Positions 45,945 to 56,268 of a DNA stretch of 64,000 nt are shown here, in pieces. The number at the start of each line of letters is the position of its first letter. Within the stretch, counting starts at the first letter, position 1. The notes under the pieces are model-generated. The model saw only the letters and a program-made list of their open reading frames with translations. It was not told the DNA's origin and ran no database searches. The translations under genes were made by a program, and so were the position numbers. Source of the DNA: Methanococcoides orientis (GTDB lineage Archaea; Halobacteriota; Methanosarcinia; Methanosarcinales; Methanosarcinaceae); contig NZ_CP073710.1 of NCBI RefSeq assembly GCF_021184045.1, forward strand, positions 1,498,685 to 1,562,684. Direction: 5' to 3'.

Positions 45945-46985
45945 TTACCGAGGCACATATATACAGTACGGCTCTTCGGCCATGTAGTCACCGGTAGCAG
46001 CATAAGCACGGGCACGACATCCACCGCATACACCTTTATAGCCACATTTACCACACTTTCCGCCCAGACTGTCAAAGTCCCTGAGATCAGTGAACAGTTT
46101 GGAATCTTCCCAGATCTCCCTGAAGCTCTGCCCCTTGATATTTCCTGCGACAACCGGCAGGTAACCGCAGGGTTGAACGTCACCTGTGCTTGAAACGAAG
46201 CAGAAGCTAGTACCACCAAGACAGCCACGAGTCATGGCCTCATAACCATGAGTTTTGACGCTGACCTCTATGCCTTCCCTTTTAGCACGCTGGCGCATTA
46301 TCCTGAAATAATGAGGGGCACAGGTTGCCTTAAGCTGGATACTGACATGCTTCTGCTGGTCATAGAACCAGTTGAGAACACGCTCATATTCAACCGGAGG
46401 TATCTCTTCATTCTCAAGGTTCTTGCCCCTGCCTGTGGGAACAAGGAGGAATATATGAAGAGCCTCTGCTCCGATCTCTGTTGCCAGATCAAGTATATCG
46501 GGGATCTCACCAATGTTCCTTTTTGTGATAGTGGTATTTATCTGGAAGCCAAGACCGCCTTTTTTGAGATATTCGATCCCACGCATGGCACCTTCGAATG
46601 CACCGGGTACTCCACGGAACTCATCGTGTGTCTTTGCTGTCGAGCCATCAATGCTGATGCTTACTCGCTGGACACCGGCATCTTTGAGCTTTCTCACAAC
46701 GTCCTCATCAAGAAGAGTACCGTTCGTGGCAAGAGCAACACGCAGGCCTTTGTCAGTAGCATATCTTGCGACCTCATAAACGTCCTTTCTAGTAAGTGGT
46801 TCCCCACCGGTCAAAATGAGGATTGGATCACCAATTTCTGCGATCTCATCAACGAAGCGCTTTGCCTCATCTGTAGAGAGCTCACCTTCAGGTATCTCTG
46901 AGGTTGATGCACCCCTGCAATGGACACAAGAAAGATTGCAACCCCATGTCAGTTCCCATGCGATAAGTCGTGGAGGTTTTACCAT
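45945..46985 (-). CDS. ahbD: AhbD heme synthase (radical SAM, NirJ2-like)
   Basis: 346 residues from ATG 46985 ([20 protein letters not shown]), with an AGGAG site upstream. Radical SAM cluster C-x3-C-x2-C in [15 protein letters not shown] in [13 protein letters not shown], and SPASM-type cysteines at the end ([21 protein letters not shown]). The block [14 protein letters not shown] and [15 protein letters not shown] are typical of AhbD/NirJ2 rather than AhbC. It decarboxylates the propionates of iron-coproporphyrin III to make heme b. It lies 20 kb from ahbAB but directly beside the cytochrome c maturation genes. Confidence 0.85.
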   Translation of the reverse strand: MVKPPRLIAWELTWGCNLSCVHCRGASTSEIPEGELSTDEAKRFVDEIAEIGDPILILTGGEPLTRKDVYEVARYATDKGLRVALATNGTLLDEDVVRKLKDAGVQRVSISIDGSTAKTHDEFRGVPGAFEGAMRGIEYLKKGGLGFQINTTITKRNIGEIPDILDLATEIGAEALHIFLLVPTGRGKNLENEEIPPVEYERVLNWFYDQQKHVSIQLKATCAPHYFRIMRQRAKREGIEVSVKTHGYEAMTRGCLGGTSFCFVSSTGDVQPCGYLPVVAGNIKGQSFREIWEDSKLFTDLRDFDSLGGKCGKCGYKGVCGGCRARAYAATGDYMAEEPYCIYVPR

Positions 46986-47170
46986 ATCAGACAGTTCTCC
47001 TTTATGTGATATATATAATGTAAGAGTACAATAGAACATTCGTTCAATTTACTTAAATAGTATGGCAATATACTACACAGAACCCATATTAAACCATGTC
47101 GTCAAGGCATGGATAACACATAGGAAACCATATATTTCCAACGACAAAAATCGATGCAAGGTGAACGCGC

Positions 47171-47296
47171 ATGGCACTGGGAATACAGGCATTGCAGACA
47201 GCTTTTGTAATTACATGGATAGTGCTGATATCATACATTATTTATCTCATATACAACCGTTCACAATTGGTTTCCAAAATCCGGAAGCTTAAATGA
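47171..47296 (+). CDS. ccmD: CcmD-like small membrane protein
   Basis: 41 residues from ATG 47171, with AAGGTGA at 47158-47164. One membrane helix (TAFVITWIVLISYIIYLIYN) followed by a basic tail (RSQLVSKIRKLK) is the CcmD layout: it holds the CcmABC transporter to CcmE during heme loading. It ends 15 bases before ccmE, which fixes its identity by position. A longer overlapping frame at 47062-47292 is not protein-like. Confidence 0.75.
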   Translation: MALGIQALQTAFVITWIVLISYIIYLIYNRSQLVSKIRKLK

Positions 47297-47311
47297 TAAA
47301 GGTGTTTAAAG

Positions 47312-47692
47312 ATGGATAAAAAACGAAAGACGATATTCACCATAATTGCCATAATAGCAGTGATGGCGATCGGACTCTGGGGCGTAGATGTCGAGCAAGG
47401 GTACTATATGGTATCTGACATCACAGCAGATCCCCAGGAACATTTAGGCCAGAAGGTCAACACCATGGGAATTGTGAAAAATGGAACCCTTAGCATTTCA
47501 CCTGAAATGACCACATTCACACTAGCAGATGCAGAAGATGAGAACTATGAGATAAATGTAGAATATTCTGCAGATCTTCCTGCAAATCTGGCAGAAGGAA
47601 AAAGTATCAGCCTGACAGGAACCATGGTATCTGAAACAATGATAGATGCAGAACAGATAGTCATGGGCTGCCCGTCAAAGTACTCCGAATAA
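47312..47692 (+). CDS. ccmE: CcmE heme chaperone, archaeal CxxxY type
   Basis: 126 residues: an N-terminal membrane anchor (IFTIIAIIAVMAIGLWGV) and an OB-fold periplasmic domain (YYMVSDITADPQEHLGQKVN on). The heme-attachment motif at the end is C120-P-S-K-Y124 (CxxxY), as in archaeal and some delta-proteobacterial CcmE, in place of the HxxxY of E. coli. It carries heme to apocytochrome c outside the membrane. CcmA, B, C and F are not in the window. Confidence 0.88.
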   Translation: MDKKRKTIFTIIAIIAVMAIGLWGVDVEQGYYMVSDITADPQEHLGQKVNTMGIVKNGTLSISPEMTTFTLADAEDENYEINVEYSADLPANLAEGKSISLTGTMVSETMIDAEQIVMGCPSKYSE

Positions 47693-47742
47693 GAGATAGA
47701 ATTCCATAACAAAAATAGAATTTCCATATATGAGGGCATGCG

Positions 47743-48600
47743 ATGAACATCGAAGAATGGGAAGAATACCAACATATCAACGATGCTATGAACGATATGA
47801 TCAACAGTATGGACGATTCATCCCAGATGAAATCAGTAGTAGGCCATATTTGTAGATCAGGCGGCAAGAGAGTAAGACCAATTATATTGATGCTTTGTTC
47901 CCAAATATGCGGAAGTGACTCCGAAGAAGGAATTAATGCTGCCCTTGCGATCGAACTTATCCACTCAGCATCCCTAATACACGATGACATCCTTGACGAA
48001 GGAGTTATCAGGAGAGGTGTTGAATCCGCACACAAGAAATACGGACCCGCAGCTGCGATGCTTGCAGGCGACTATATGATCTCAAAGTCCATCGAGCTTA
48101 TATCATCATATGGCGCCCCGGTAGTCAGGGCATTCGGAAGGGCAGGGATGGCAATGGCCGAAGGAGAGACCATTGACATAAAAAGCACAACCGTAACCTT
48201 TGAAGACGATAACTATTTTGACTGTATTGATAAGAAAACCGCATCCCTATTTGCTGCAAGTGCAACCATGGGTGCCTATATTGCAGGAGCGGATGAAGCT
48301 ACAGCAGAACTCTTGAAAGACTACGGAGAGAAACTGGGAATAGCATACCAGATAGTAGATGACATTCTGGAATATACAGAAAGTGCAGATGATAAAAGAT
48401 CAGACCACGAATCCATTTCCCTGCTACAAATATACCAGAAGGACATGAGCCGGAAGCAGGCTGTCCAAAAAGCAACTGAAATTGCAATGGAATATGTGAA
48501 AATGGCAAAAGAGATACTTTCTAATTTTGAACCGTCGGATGCAAGGAAGAAACTTATTGAGATCACCGACTACATAACTATTGATATGCTTCCAAAATAA
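47743..48600 (+). CDS. Polyprenyl diphosphate synthase
   Basis: 285 residues. Family motifs: SGGKRVRPIILMLCSQI, first Asp-rich LIHDDILDEGVIRRG, GDYMISKSIE, KKTASLFAASATMGAYI and second Asp-rich YQIVDDILEYTE, where the last acid is Glu rather than Asp (DDxxE). It condenses isopentenyl diphosphate units into an all-trans polyprenyl chain. The small ASLIHDD neighbourhood upstream of the first motif would fit a product longer than C20. In Methanosarcina such enzymes make the side chain of methanophenazine. The radical SAM gene starts 28 bases later. Confidence 0.85.
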   Translation: MNIEEWEEYQHINDAMNDMINSMDDSSQMKSVVGHICRSGGKRVRPIILMLCSQICGSDSEEGINAALAIELIHSASLIHDDILDEGVIRRGVESAHKKYGPAAAMLAGDYMISKSIELISSYGAPVVRAFGRAGMAMAEGETIDIKSTTVTFEDDNYFDCIDKKTASLFAASATMGAYIAGADEATAELLKDYGEKLGIAYQIVDDILEYTESADDKRSDHESISLLQIYQKDMSRKQAVQKATEIAMEYVKMAKEILSNFEPSDARKKLIEITDYITIDMLPK

Positions 48601-48628
48601 AATTAGTCATAACGACCCAGGTGAGGAT

Positions 48629-49822
48629 ATGCGGGTATATGAAAAATCAGTAATCAAAGTAAATGCAAGTACAGAGAACGGAAAGGTCGTTCTGGACATC
48701 GAAGGACCCCTTTCAGCAGTCGCAAGCCCGGTTATCAAAAGGATCAATAAGATATTCCAGGAAGAAAAACCCATCAGAGCAGATGAGGAGAACATAATAT
48801 TTTCCACATGGTCCCCACCGATACCAAGCACTGCCTTCAACAGGTTAATAAGTGCACAGATCGGAGCTGTCATGAAAAAGAGAATCCCCGACCAGTTCTC
48901 GATCGGCATCACTGATAAATGTCCCTACAATTGCATTCACTGTGGTGCTGCAGGTATCGTTGCAGACCCTGAACTTAGTATCGAAGAGATCAACAGGGCA
49001 GTAGGAGAAGCCATTGAGCTAGGCACCTATTCGGTACAATTCGATGGTGGCGAAACAATGCTCAGAAGTGACATTGCAGACATGGTTGCCAGTGTAGATA
49101 AGACAAGGGCCATTGCAACATGTTTCACATCCGGTTTCAGGCTGACACCTGAAAGAGCACAGGACCTGAAGAATGCCGGTCTTTTTGCAACACATATTAG
49201 CATTGATAGCCCATTTGAAAGCGAGCATGACCGCGTTCGTGGAAGAGAGGGAGCATACCAGAATGCAATGGACGGAATTCAGAATAGTCTTGATGCAGGC
49301 ATCCTGACAGATATGTTCGTCGTAGTCTCCCCGGACAATATTGACGACCTCGAAGATTTCTATGGCCTGGCAGAGAGCCTTGGGATGCATGAGATGTCCA
49401 TTTACGAGATCATCGCTGTTGGCAGATGGCTTGAACGCGAAGATGAGACGATCAGCCAGAAGGATGTTTCAAGGCTGGAGAAGTTCCAGAAAGAAAAGAA
49501 TATGGCATCAGATGGACCAAGAGTTACGGCATTCCCTTATTTCATGGGGCCTGACCAGTTTGGCTGCTTTGCCGGCAGAAGATGGATCCACGTGACATCA
49601 GGTGGTGACGTCATGCCTTGCGCTTACACTCCGCTTGCATTTGGTAATATCAGAGAGGATGCTCTTGCAGACATATGGAAGCGCATGGGCAAACACAGTG
49701 CATACAAAGGTTCTGCAGAGTATTGCATGATGCGAAACCCGGAATTCAGGAAGGAATATATCCATACGATCCCCAAGGATGCAACTATACCTTTAAGGAT
49801 CGACCTCCAGGAAAAGAACTGA
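48629..49822 (+). CDS. Radical SAM/SPASM enzyme of unknown substrate
   Basis: About 397 residues from ATG 48629, preceded by GGTGAGG. An N-terminal 85-residue domain is not part of the radical SAM core. The cluster motif is ITDKCPYNCIHCGAAG (C-x3-C-x2-C), GGE in QFDGGETMLRSDI, and the SPASM region has QFGCFAGRRWIHVTSGGDVM, PCAYTPLAFGNIRED and YCMMRNPEFR. It probably holds one additional cluster. Substrate unknown; pairing with a prenyl synthase suggests modification of an isoprenoid or of a ring precursor. Confidence 0.8.
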   Translation: MRVYEKSVIKVNASTENGKVVLDIEGPLSAVASPVIKRINKIFQEEKPIRADEENIIFSTWSPPIPSTAFNRLISAQIGAVMKKRIPDQFSIGITDKCPYNCIHCGAAGIVADPELSIEEINRAVGEAIELGTYSVQFDGGETMLRSDIADMVASVDKTRAIATCFTSGFRLTPERAQDLKNAGLFATHISIDSPFESEHDRVRGREGAYQNAMDGIQNSLDAGILTDMFVVVSPDNIDDLEDFYGLAESLGMHEMSIYEIIAVGRWLEREDETISQKDVSRLEKFQKEKNMASDGPRVTAFPYFMGPDQFGCFAGRRWIHVTSGGDVMPCAYTPLAFGNIREDALADIWKRMGKHSAYKGSAEYCMMRNPEFRKEYIHTIPKDATIPLRIDLQEKN

Positions 49823-49976
49823 ATCTAATTACACATCCATATCAAGAGACAGGCGTCTCAATAAAAGTTCTGACAAGCTGAGCATCAGGCTTACAGATAG
49901 TCAGAACTTAAGTCTTTTTTCAAATATCCATGATAAATTATTAACATTTCCGCAATCAGAAAGACGGAACCGAATA

Positions 49977-49986
49977 ACTTATATGC
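49977..49986 (+). promoter_or_regulatory. TATA-like element of the ATP synthase operon
   Basis: ACTTATATGC, about 70 bases before ahaH, lies in a 229-base gap that has no gene I can support. A transcription start near 50010 would give a 40-base leader with TGAGGA before the ahaH ATG. Confidence 0.45.
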
Positions 49987-50051
49987 ATGCTTGCTATAGG
50001 GGTGAGTAAATCGCGCTAAGTAAACAGTATATAGATATATTGAGGATTTAT

Positions 50052-50378
50052 ATGGCCAAAGACAAAATATTATCCGAAATAAAAAAAGCAGAACAAAGTG
50101 CGGCCAAAATGGTGGAGGAAGGGCTCAAAAACAAGAGCGAGCATATAATGAATGCTCGTGCTGAAGCCAGAGAGATCATCAAAGAGGCTGAAACTGATGC
50201 GACAAAGTCCGCACAGAGTGCACTGAGATCTGCTGAAGAAACAATCAAACAAGAAACTAAAGAGATTATCACTAACGGTAAAGCTGCAGCTGGAGACATT
50301 AGTCAAAAGGCTGAAGCTAACGTTCAAAAAGCCGTTGAGAATTTAATAACAGAATTCGAGAGGGCAATTCATGCTTAA
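50052..50378 (+). CDS. ahaH: A1Ao ATP synthase subunit H
   Basis: About 108 residues from ATG 50052, almost wholly charged helix (SEIKKAEQSAAKMVEEGLKN to AVENLITEFERAIHA) forming a right-handed coiled coil with subunit E. The E-H pair is the peripheral stalk that stops rotation of the A3B3 head. First gene of the operon, overlapping ahaI by 8 bases. Confidence 0.92.
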   Translation: MAKDKILSEIKKAEQSAAKMVEEGLKNKSEHIMNARAEAREIIKEAETDATKSAQSALRSAEETIKQETKEIITNGKAAAGDISQKAEANVQKAVENLITEFERAIHA

Positions 50379-52311
50379 GCCAAAACAGATGAGTCGTGCC
50401 GTCATTGTAGGCCACAAGGACATCATGGAAGAAACCATTGAAGCTCTTCATAGCAGCAATCTTTTCCACCTTGAGGATTACAATGAGGACGGTTCCGGAC
50501 TCAAACTTGGCAGACCTTTCGAAAACGCAGGTGATGTTTCTAAGAAGCTTATTCAGTTAAGATCGATCTCATCCTTCCTTGGTGTAAAAAAATCAGATAC
50601 CCCTAAGCAGAAGGTTAACTCTGTTTTAAACGACCTTGAATCCAAACTTGATAAACTGGATGAAGAGGTTACTGAAAAAACAGAAAAGCGGTCAGAACTG
50701 CAATCACGATTAAAGGAACTTGAAACACTGGCGAAAGACCTTGCGCCATTCTCAGCAATTCCAATAGAGATGGAATTGTACCGCAATTATGAGAGCATCG
50801 CAGTCTTTGCAGGTACTGTCAAGGAAAATGTTGGTCCTGCTATCTCAAAGGTTACATCAGCCTACGAGATGGAATATGACCAGAATACCGGAACTGTAGT
50901 ATTGTTTGTCAAGAAAGAAGACGAAACAACCGTTTCAGAAATACTTTCAAACTTTGAGTTCAGAGAACTTAGGATCCCTGAAACAAATGGCACTCCACAA
51001 ACATTACTTGCAGGCATTACAAAAGAAGAAGTAGATATCCAGAAACAGATCGAAGCACTGGAAACAGACGTATCATCGATCAAAGAGAAATATTCTGAAT
51101 TCATACTTGCAAGTGAAGAACTGCTTACTATCGAATCCGAAAAAGCAGAAGCTCCTGTCAAAGTTGCGACATCTGAGCACACATTCATGATAGATGGATG
51201 GGTACCGGAAGATGGCGTTGCAGAACTTGAGAGCATCGTAAACACTGCAACAAGCGGACGAGCTTTTGTATCAGTACAAAAGATCACAAAGGCAGATACG
51301 GACATCATACCAATCGAGTATGACAATCCAAAGGTCACAAGACCATTCCAGGAAATAATGGATCTTTATGCCCGGCCAAAGTACAAGGAGATCGACCCAA
51401 CTGCACTGATATTCATATCATTCCCACTTTTCTATGGAATGATCCTTGGTGATATTGGGTACGCATTGATCCTTTTGACACTTGCCCTTGGAATAAAGAA
51501 GATGGTCAAGTCAGATGCTGTAAAGCCTTTGATGAACGTGCTTATCTACTGTCAGATATCAACATTTTTATTTGGTATCCTTTACGGCGAGTTCCTTGGA
51601 TTCCCGCTTGCGAGTTTACACACCGATCACGGCACTATTCCCGGATTGATAGCAGGATTTGAAACGGTAACACTTTTCACATCCCCGATCGCCGGAGAAT
51701 TGGTCACATATCCGATCCACAGAACACACATGATTATGACAATGATCGCTGCAACAGCACTTGTCGGTGTACTCCACATCAATTTCGGATATTTGGTTGG
51801 ATTCGTAAACGAGAATAGAAAACACGGTTTCGCTGCAGCAATGTTTGAAAAAGGCAGCTGGATCGTAGTAGAACTTGGAATAATCTTAGCAGTACTCGGT
51901 TACACCGGTACCGCACCTACACAGATAATAGGTATCATAGTGTTCCTTATAGGATTCGTCATGCTCGTAAAAGGAGAAGGCGTTAAAGGACCTATTGAAT
52001 TACCCGCACTTTTAAGTAATGCACTTTCCTACACTCGTTTAATAGCAGTAGGATTGTCATCAATTTATATTGCATCTACTGTCAATCTCATAGCTTTTGA
52101 TATGATCTTGCCACAAGGCGGTATCATAGCAGCAGTAGGTGCAATATTAGTATTCATATTCGGACATGCGTTAAACACAGTCCTGAGTATAATAGCCCCT
52201 GGATTACATGCACTCAGGTTGCAGTATGTAGAGTTTTTCGGTAAATTCTACGAAGGTGGCGGAAGAAAATACAACCCATTCGGTTATATAAGAAAATACA
52301 CGGAGGAATGA
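50371..52311 (+). CDS. ahaI: A1Ao ATP synthase subunit I (a-type)
   Basis: 646 residues: a cytoplasmic N-terminal half (about 1-345) with coiled-coil arms that meet the peripheral stalks, then seven or eight membrane helices from YGMILGDIGYALILLTLALG on. The ion-channel helices near the end include LLSNALSYTRLIAVGLSS with the essential arginine and FGHALNTVLSIIAPGLHALR. It forms the half-channels with the c ring. Confidence 0.95.
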   Translation: MLKPKQMSRAVIVGHKDIMEETIEALHSSNLFHLEDYNEDGSGLKLGRPFENAGDVSKKLIQLRSISSFLGVKKSDTPKQKVNSVLNDLESKLDKLDEEVTEKTEKRSELQSRLKELETLAKDLAPFSAIPIEMELYRNYESIAVFAGTVKENVGPAISKVTSAYEMEYDQNTGTVVLFVKKEDETTVSEILSNFEFRELRIPETNGTPQTLLAGITKEEVDIQKQIEALETDVSSIKEKYSEFILASEELLTIESEKAEAPVKVATSEHTFMIDGWVPEDGVAELESIVNTATSGRAFVSVQKITKADTDIIPIEYDNPKVTRPFQEIMDLYARPKYKEIDPTALIFISFPLFYGMILGDIGYALILLTLALGIKKMVKSDAVKPLMNVLIYCQISTFLFGILYGEFLGFPLASLHTDHGTIPGLIAGFETVTLFTSPIAGELVTYPIHRTHMIMTMIAATALVGVLHINFGYLVGFVNENRKHGFAAAMFEKGSWIVVELGIILAVLGYTGTAPTQIIGIIVFLIGFVMLVKGEGVKGPIELPALLSNALSYTRLIAVGLSSIYIASTVNLIAFDMILPQGGIIAAVGAILVFIFGHALNTVLSIIAPGLHALRLQYVEFFGKFYEGGGRKYNPFGYIRKYTEE

Positions 52312-52315
52312 ATAA

Positions 52316-52555
<240 letters not shown>

Positions 52556-52558
52556 GTT

Positions 52559-52589
52559 AATTTAAGAGCAAATATATTGCTCTTAAATT
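52559..52589 (+). promoter_or_regulatory. Perfect 13-bp hairpin between ahaK and ahaE
   Basis: AATTTAAGAGCAA and its exact complement TTGCTCTTAAATT with a 5-base loop ATATA, starting four bases after the ahaK stop. There is no T run, so it looks more like an RNA processing or stabilising element than a terminator. Confidence 0.75.
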
Positions 52590-52607
52590 CTTTGAAGGTG
52601 TCAGAGC

Positions 52608-53159
52608 ATGGGACTCGAAACAGTTATTAAAGATATCATGGATGCCGCACAGGCAGAAGTTACCATGATCAATGCAGATGCTGATTCAGAAGTATCACAG
52701 ATACTTGATGAAGCAAGGCAGACTGCAAAGAATATCATGGGCGACCGCTTGGCAAAAGCAGAAGATGATATCAAAAGATTACGTCAGCAAGAGACATCCA
52801 GTGCAAACCTTGAAGTCAAGCGTGCAATGCTTAATGCCCGCAAAGAAGTCCTTGATAAAGTATACAGCGATGCAGTAGAGTCAATTGTAGCTCTCCCTGC
52901 TGAAAAACAGGAAGAGTTGTTGAAAGCCATCATTGGAGAAAATGAAGGTAACGGCAGCAAAATATATTCTAACAAAGACTCTGAGGAACTTGTCCGAAAA
53001 CTCTCTTCATTGGAATATGCCGGCAATGTCGATTGTATTGGTGGCGTAGTCATTGAGAACGATGATGGGACAGTTCGTCTGGATTATACATATGACATAA
53101 TCTTGAAGAATGTTAATGAGCAATCATTGAAACAAACATCTGATATTTTGTTCGGGTGA
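52608..53159 (+). CDS. ahaE: A1Ao ATP synthase subunit E
   Basis: 183 residues: an N-terminal helix (about 1-80, DADSEVSQILDEARQTAKNI) that pairs with subunit H, and a C-terminal globular part (about 90-183, GGVVIENDDGTVRLDYTYDI). Part of the peripheral stalk, attached to the A3B3 head. The gene starts 52 bases after ahaK, beyond the hairpin. Confidence 0.94.
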   Translation: MGLETVIKDIMDAAQAEVTMINADADSEVSQILDEARQTAKNIMGDRLAKAEDDIKRLRQQETSSANLEVKRAMLNARKEVLDKVYSDAVESIVALPAEKQEELLKAIIGENEGNGSKIYSNKDSEELVRKLSSLEYAGNVDCIGGVVIENDDGTVRLDYTYDIILKNVNEQSLKQTSDILFG

Positions 53160-53166
53160 TATCCAA

Positions 53167-54240
53167 ATGCGGCTTTTGCAAAAATTTAAAAAGAAAAGTA
53201 GTCCGAATCATAGCGGAAGTGCCTCCAATTATGCTTATGCGACTGCACGTGTTCGGGCGATGAAGAGCAATCTTCTTCCAAAGGAGACCTATCCCCGACT
53301 TATGAACATGGGCATTGATGAGATCACACGTTTCATCGAAGAGTCACAATATAAGCAGGATGTCGACGAACTGGCAAGAGTATATGACGGCGTAGATCTG
53401 TTCGAGCATGCATTGAACAGAAACCTGGGCGTCACTTTTAGAAAGATTATCAACATTTCAGAAGGCGAGTTGAACTATCTTATCTCAGAATATTTAAGGA
53501 AATATGATATATGGAGCATCAAAACGATCCTACGTGGAAAGTATTGTAATGCGTCATTAGAAGAGATCAATGATAGTCTCGTATCAGCCGGACAACTGTC
53601 TTATACATTTTTGTCAAGCCTTGCAGAAAAAGAATCCTATGAAAGCGTCATTGATGCTCTCAGTGGAACCGATTATTACCCGATATTAAAAGGATATGAT
53701 GGGACAAACCTCTCTGCTATTGAAAATCAGCTTGACAAAGAGTACTATAACGGACTGTTCAATGCGATCGGCAATCCAGGTTCCAATGACCGTAAGCTGT
53801 TCTCAAAGTTCATCCGCACAGAGATCGACATAAAGAATCTCAGTACACTCTTTAGATTAAAGAAAGCAGATGTCAGCGAAGACGAAATTGCAGACCTCAT
53901 TCTTGATGGTGGTCTTCATTTGAGTATGAGAGAGATCGAAAAGCTATTGCCTCTTCCTTTCAGTGAATTAATCAATTCACTTGAAAAATATCCATATTGG
54001 GAAGATATCTCTGGCATAGTGAGCCCGGAAATGGATTCACTGGTAGATCTGGAAACTCAACTTACAAGATACAGCATCAAATCCGCTGCAAGCTTTTCAC
54101 ATGTGTATCCACTATCCATTGTTCCGATCATGGACTATGTCCTGAACAAGAAGAATGAAGTGAACAACCTACGCATCATACTGCGTGGAAAAGCAGCGAA
54201 TCTTGATGAGGAAATAATCAGGAACCAGTTGGTGATCTAA
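53167..54240 (+). CDS. ahaC: A1Ao ATP synthase subunit C
   Basis: 357 residues, helical throughout, of the V-type d / A-type C family ([20 protein letters not shown] near the start; [10 protein letters not shown] near the end). It couples the central stalk to the c ring. Its stop overlaps the ahaF start by one base. Confidence 0.94.
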   Translation: MRLLQKFKKKSSPNHSGSASNYAYATARVRAMKSNLLPKETYPRLMNMGIDEITRFIEESQYKQDVDELARVYDGVDLFEHALNRNLGVTFRKIINISEGELNYLISEYLRKYDIWSIKTILRGKYCNASLEEINDSLVSAGQLSYTFLSSLAEKESYESVIDALSGTDYYPILKGYDGTNLSAIENQLDKEYYNGLFNAIGNPGSNDRKLFSKFIRTEIDIKNLSTLFRLKKADVSEDEIADLILDGGLHLSMREIEKLLPLPFSELINSLEKYPYWEDISGIVSPEMDSLVDLETQLTRYSIKSAASFSHVYPLSIVPIMDYVLNKKNEVNNLRIILRGKAANLDEEIIRNQLVI

Positions 54241-54539
54241 TGGAATTAGCAGTAGTAGGTAGCAGCGAGTTTGTTACAGGATTCAGGCTGGCTGGTGTCA
54301 AAAAAATATACGAAGCCAAAGATGATGAGCTGGAATCCATGGTCACAAAGGTTCTCGAAGATTCCGAGGTTGGAATTTTTGTCATGCATGGCGATGATGT
54401 TAATAAGCTACCGGAAATTTTGAGAGACACTCTAAGTGAGTCTGTTGAGCCAACAGTCGTTACTCTCGGAGGAACTGGTGAAAGCTCAAACTTAAGGGAA
54501 AAAATAAAACAATCGGTAGGTGTAGATCTGTGGAAGTAA
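54240..54539 (+). CDS. ahaF: A1Ao ATP synthase subunit F
   Basis: 99 residues, Rossmann-like: [40 protein letters not shown] and [12 protein letters not shown]. It is the small central-stalk subunit that binds D and can regulate ATPase activity. Overlaps ahaA by 10 bases. Confidence 0.93.
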   Translation: MELAVVGSSEFVTGFRLAGVKKIYEAKDDELESMVTKVLEDSEVGIFVMHGDDVNKLPEILRDTLSESVEPTVVTLGGTGESSNLREKIKQSVGVDLWK

Positions 54540-56266
54540 ATGGTGAAATTTATCGTGTGGCAGGACCGGTCGTCACAGTTACAGGAATTAAACCGAAAAT
54601 GTACGATGTGGTCAAGATAGGCCACGAAGGACTGATGGGTGAAGTCATCAAGATCCAGGGCGAAAAAGCTACTGTTCAGGTATATGAGGATACATCCGGT
54701 ATCAAACCGGGAGAACCTGTAGTGAACACTGGTTTGCCTTTAGCCGTGGAACTTGGACCCGGATTATTAGAAAGTATTTATGATGGTATTCAGAGACCTC
54801 TCCCTGTGTTGCAGGAAAAGATGGGCAACTTCATTGAGAGAGGAGTAACTGCAAACGGACTTGACCGTGAAAGGACATGGGAATTCAAGCCAACAGTAAG
54901 CAAAGGTGATGTTGTAGAGGGTGGAAGTGTTATTGGTGTTGTTCAGGAAACTGAAAACATCGAGCACAAGATCATGCTCCCACCAACAGTATCCGGTACA
55001 GTAGAAGAGATCAAGAGCGGAAGCTTCAAGGTCGACGAAACTGTATGTGTACTTGCTGATGGAACCGAGCTTCCAATGATGCAGAAGTGGCCTGTACGAG
55101 GTCCACGTCCTGTAGCTAAGAAACTCATGCCAAGCAAGCCTTTGATCACAGGTCAGAGGATCCTTGACGGAATGTTCCCTGTTGCAAAAGGCGGTACCGC
55201 TGCAATCCCAGGTCCATTCGGATCAGGAAAGACAGTTACACAGCAGCAGCTCGCAAAATGGAGTGACACAGATATTGTGGTCTACATTGGTTGCGGAGAG
55301 CGCGGCAACGAGATGGCTGATGTATTGAACGAGTTCCCTGAACTCGAAGATCCAAAGACTGGCCGCCCACTTATGGAAAGGACAGTTCTTATCGCAAATA
55401 CATCCAACATGCCAGTAGCTGCTCGTGAAGCATCTGTTTACACTGGAATCACAATTGCAGAATATTACAGAGACATGGGATACGATGTATCACTCATGGC
55501 GGACTCAAGCTCAAGATGGGCAGAAGCAATGAGAGAGATCTCATCCAGACTTGAAGAGATGCCTGGTGAAGAAGGTTATCCAGCATATCTTTCAGCAAGG
55601 CTCTCAGAGTTCTATGAGCGTGCTGGTTCCGTGAACTCACTTGCAGGACTTGATGGTTCAATTACAGTTATTGGTGCAGTATCACCACCTGGTGGTGATT
55701 TCTCCGAGCCTGTCACACAGAACACACTTCGTATCGTTAAAGTGTTCTGGGCTCTTGACGCAAAGCTCTCACAGAAAAGACACTTCCCATCCATTAACTG
55801 GCTGACAAGTTACAGCCTGTACACCCAGGGTCTTGCAGACTGGTTCTCCGAGAACGTCGCACCTGACTGGACCGAACTCAGAGACAATGCAATGGATCTC
55901 TTACAGCAGGAATCCGAGTTGCAGGAGATCGTACAGCTCGTCGGTTCAGATGCACTTCCGGAAGACCAGCAGTTGACACTTGAGATCGCACGTATGGTAA
56001 GGGAATACTTCCTACAGCAGAATGCGTTCCACCCTGTCGACACATACTGTCCATTTGACAAGCAGTACAAGCTTCTCAAATCCATCACAAAGTATGGAGA
56101 GATGGCAACCGCTGCGCTTGAAGCAGGAGTTCCAATGAACAAGATAATCACTATCGAGTCCAAGGATGAACTGGCAAAAGTTAAGTTCGAAGAGGACTTT
56201 GAGGGTGCACTGGACACAGTCATGACAAAGATGGACAAAGAATTTGCTCAGCTCGGAGGCAACTGA
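54530..56266 (+). CDS. ahaA: A1Ao ATP synthase catalytic subunit A
   Basis: 578 residues starting at GTG 54530 ([11 protein letters not shown]); no ATG fits the conserved N-terminus. P-loop [16 protein letters not shown] (about residue 235), the A-type long non-homologous insert, [20 protein letters not shown] and the catalytic Glu region GCGERGNEM. Three copies alternate with B and make ATP. Confidence 0.97.
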   Translation: MEVNGEIYRVAGPVVTVTGIKPKMYDVVKIGHEGLMGEVIKIQGEKATVQVYEDTSGIKPGEPVVNTGLPLAVELGPGLLESIYDGIQRPLPVLQEKMGNFIERGVTANGLDRERTWEFKPTVSKGDVVEGGSVIGVVQETENIEHKIMLPPTVSGTVEEIKSGSFKVDETVCVLADGTELPMMQKWPVRGPRPVAKKLMPSKPLITGQRILDGMFPVAKGGTAAIPGPFGSGKTVTQQQLAKWSDTDIVVYIGCGERGNEMADVLNEFPELEDPKTGRPLMERTVLIANTSNMPVAAREASVYTGITIAEYYRDMGYDVSLMADSSSRWAEAMREISSRLEEMPGEEGYPAYLSARLSEFYERAGSVNSLAGLDGSITVIGAVSPPGGDFSEPVTQNTLRIVKVFWALDAKLSQKRHFPSINWLTSYSLYTQGLADWFSENVAPDWTELRDNAMDLLQQESELQEIVQLVGSDALPEDQQLTLEIARMVREYFLQQNAFHPVDTYCPFDKQYKLLKSITKYGEMATAALEAGVPMNKIITIESKDELAKVKFEEDFEGALDTVMTKMDKEFAQLGGN

Positions 56267-56268
56267 AC

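Noticed and set aside
47062-47292. 76-codon plus-strand frame before ccmE
   Set aside because: It has no protein-like features; the overlapping 41-codon frame from 47171 has a ribosome site, a membrane helix and the right position for ccmD.
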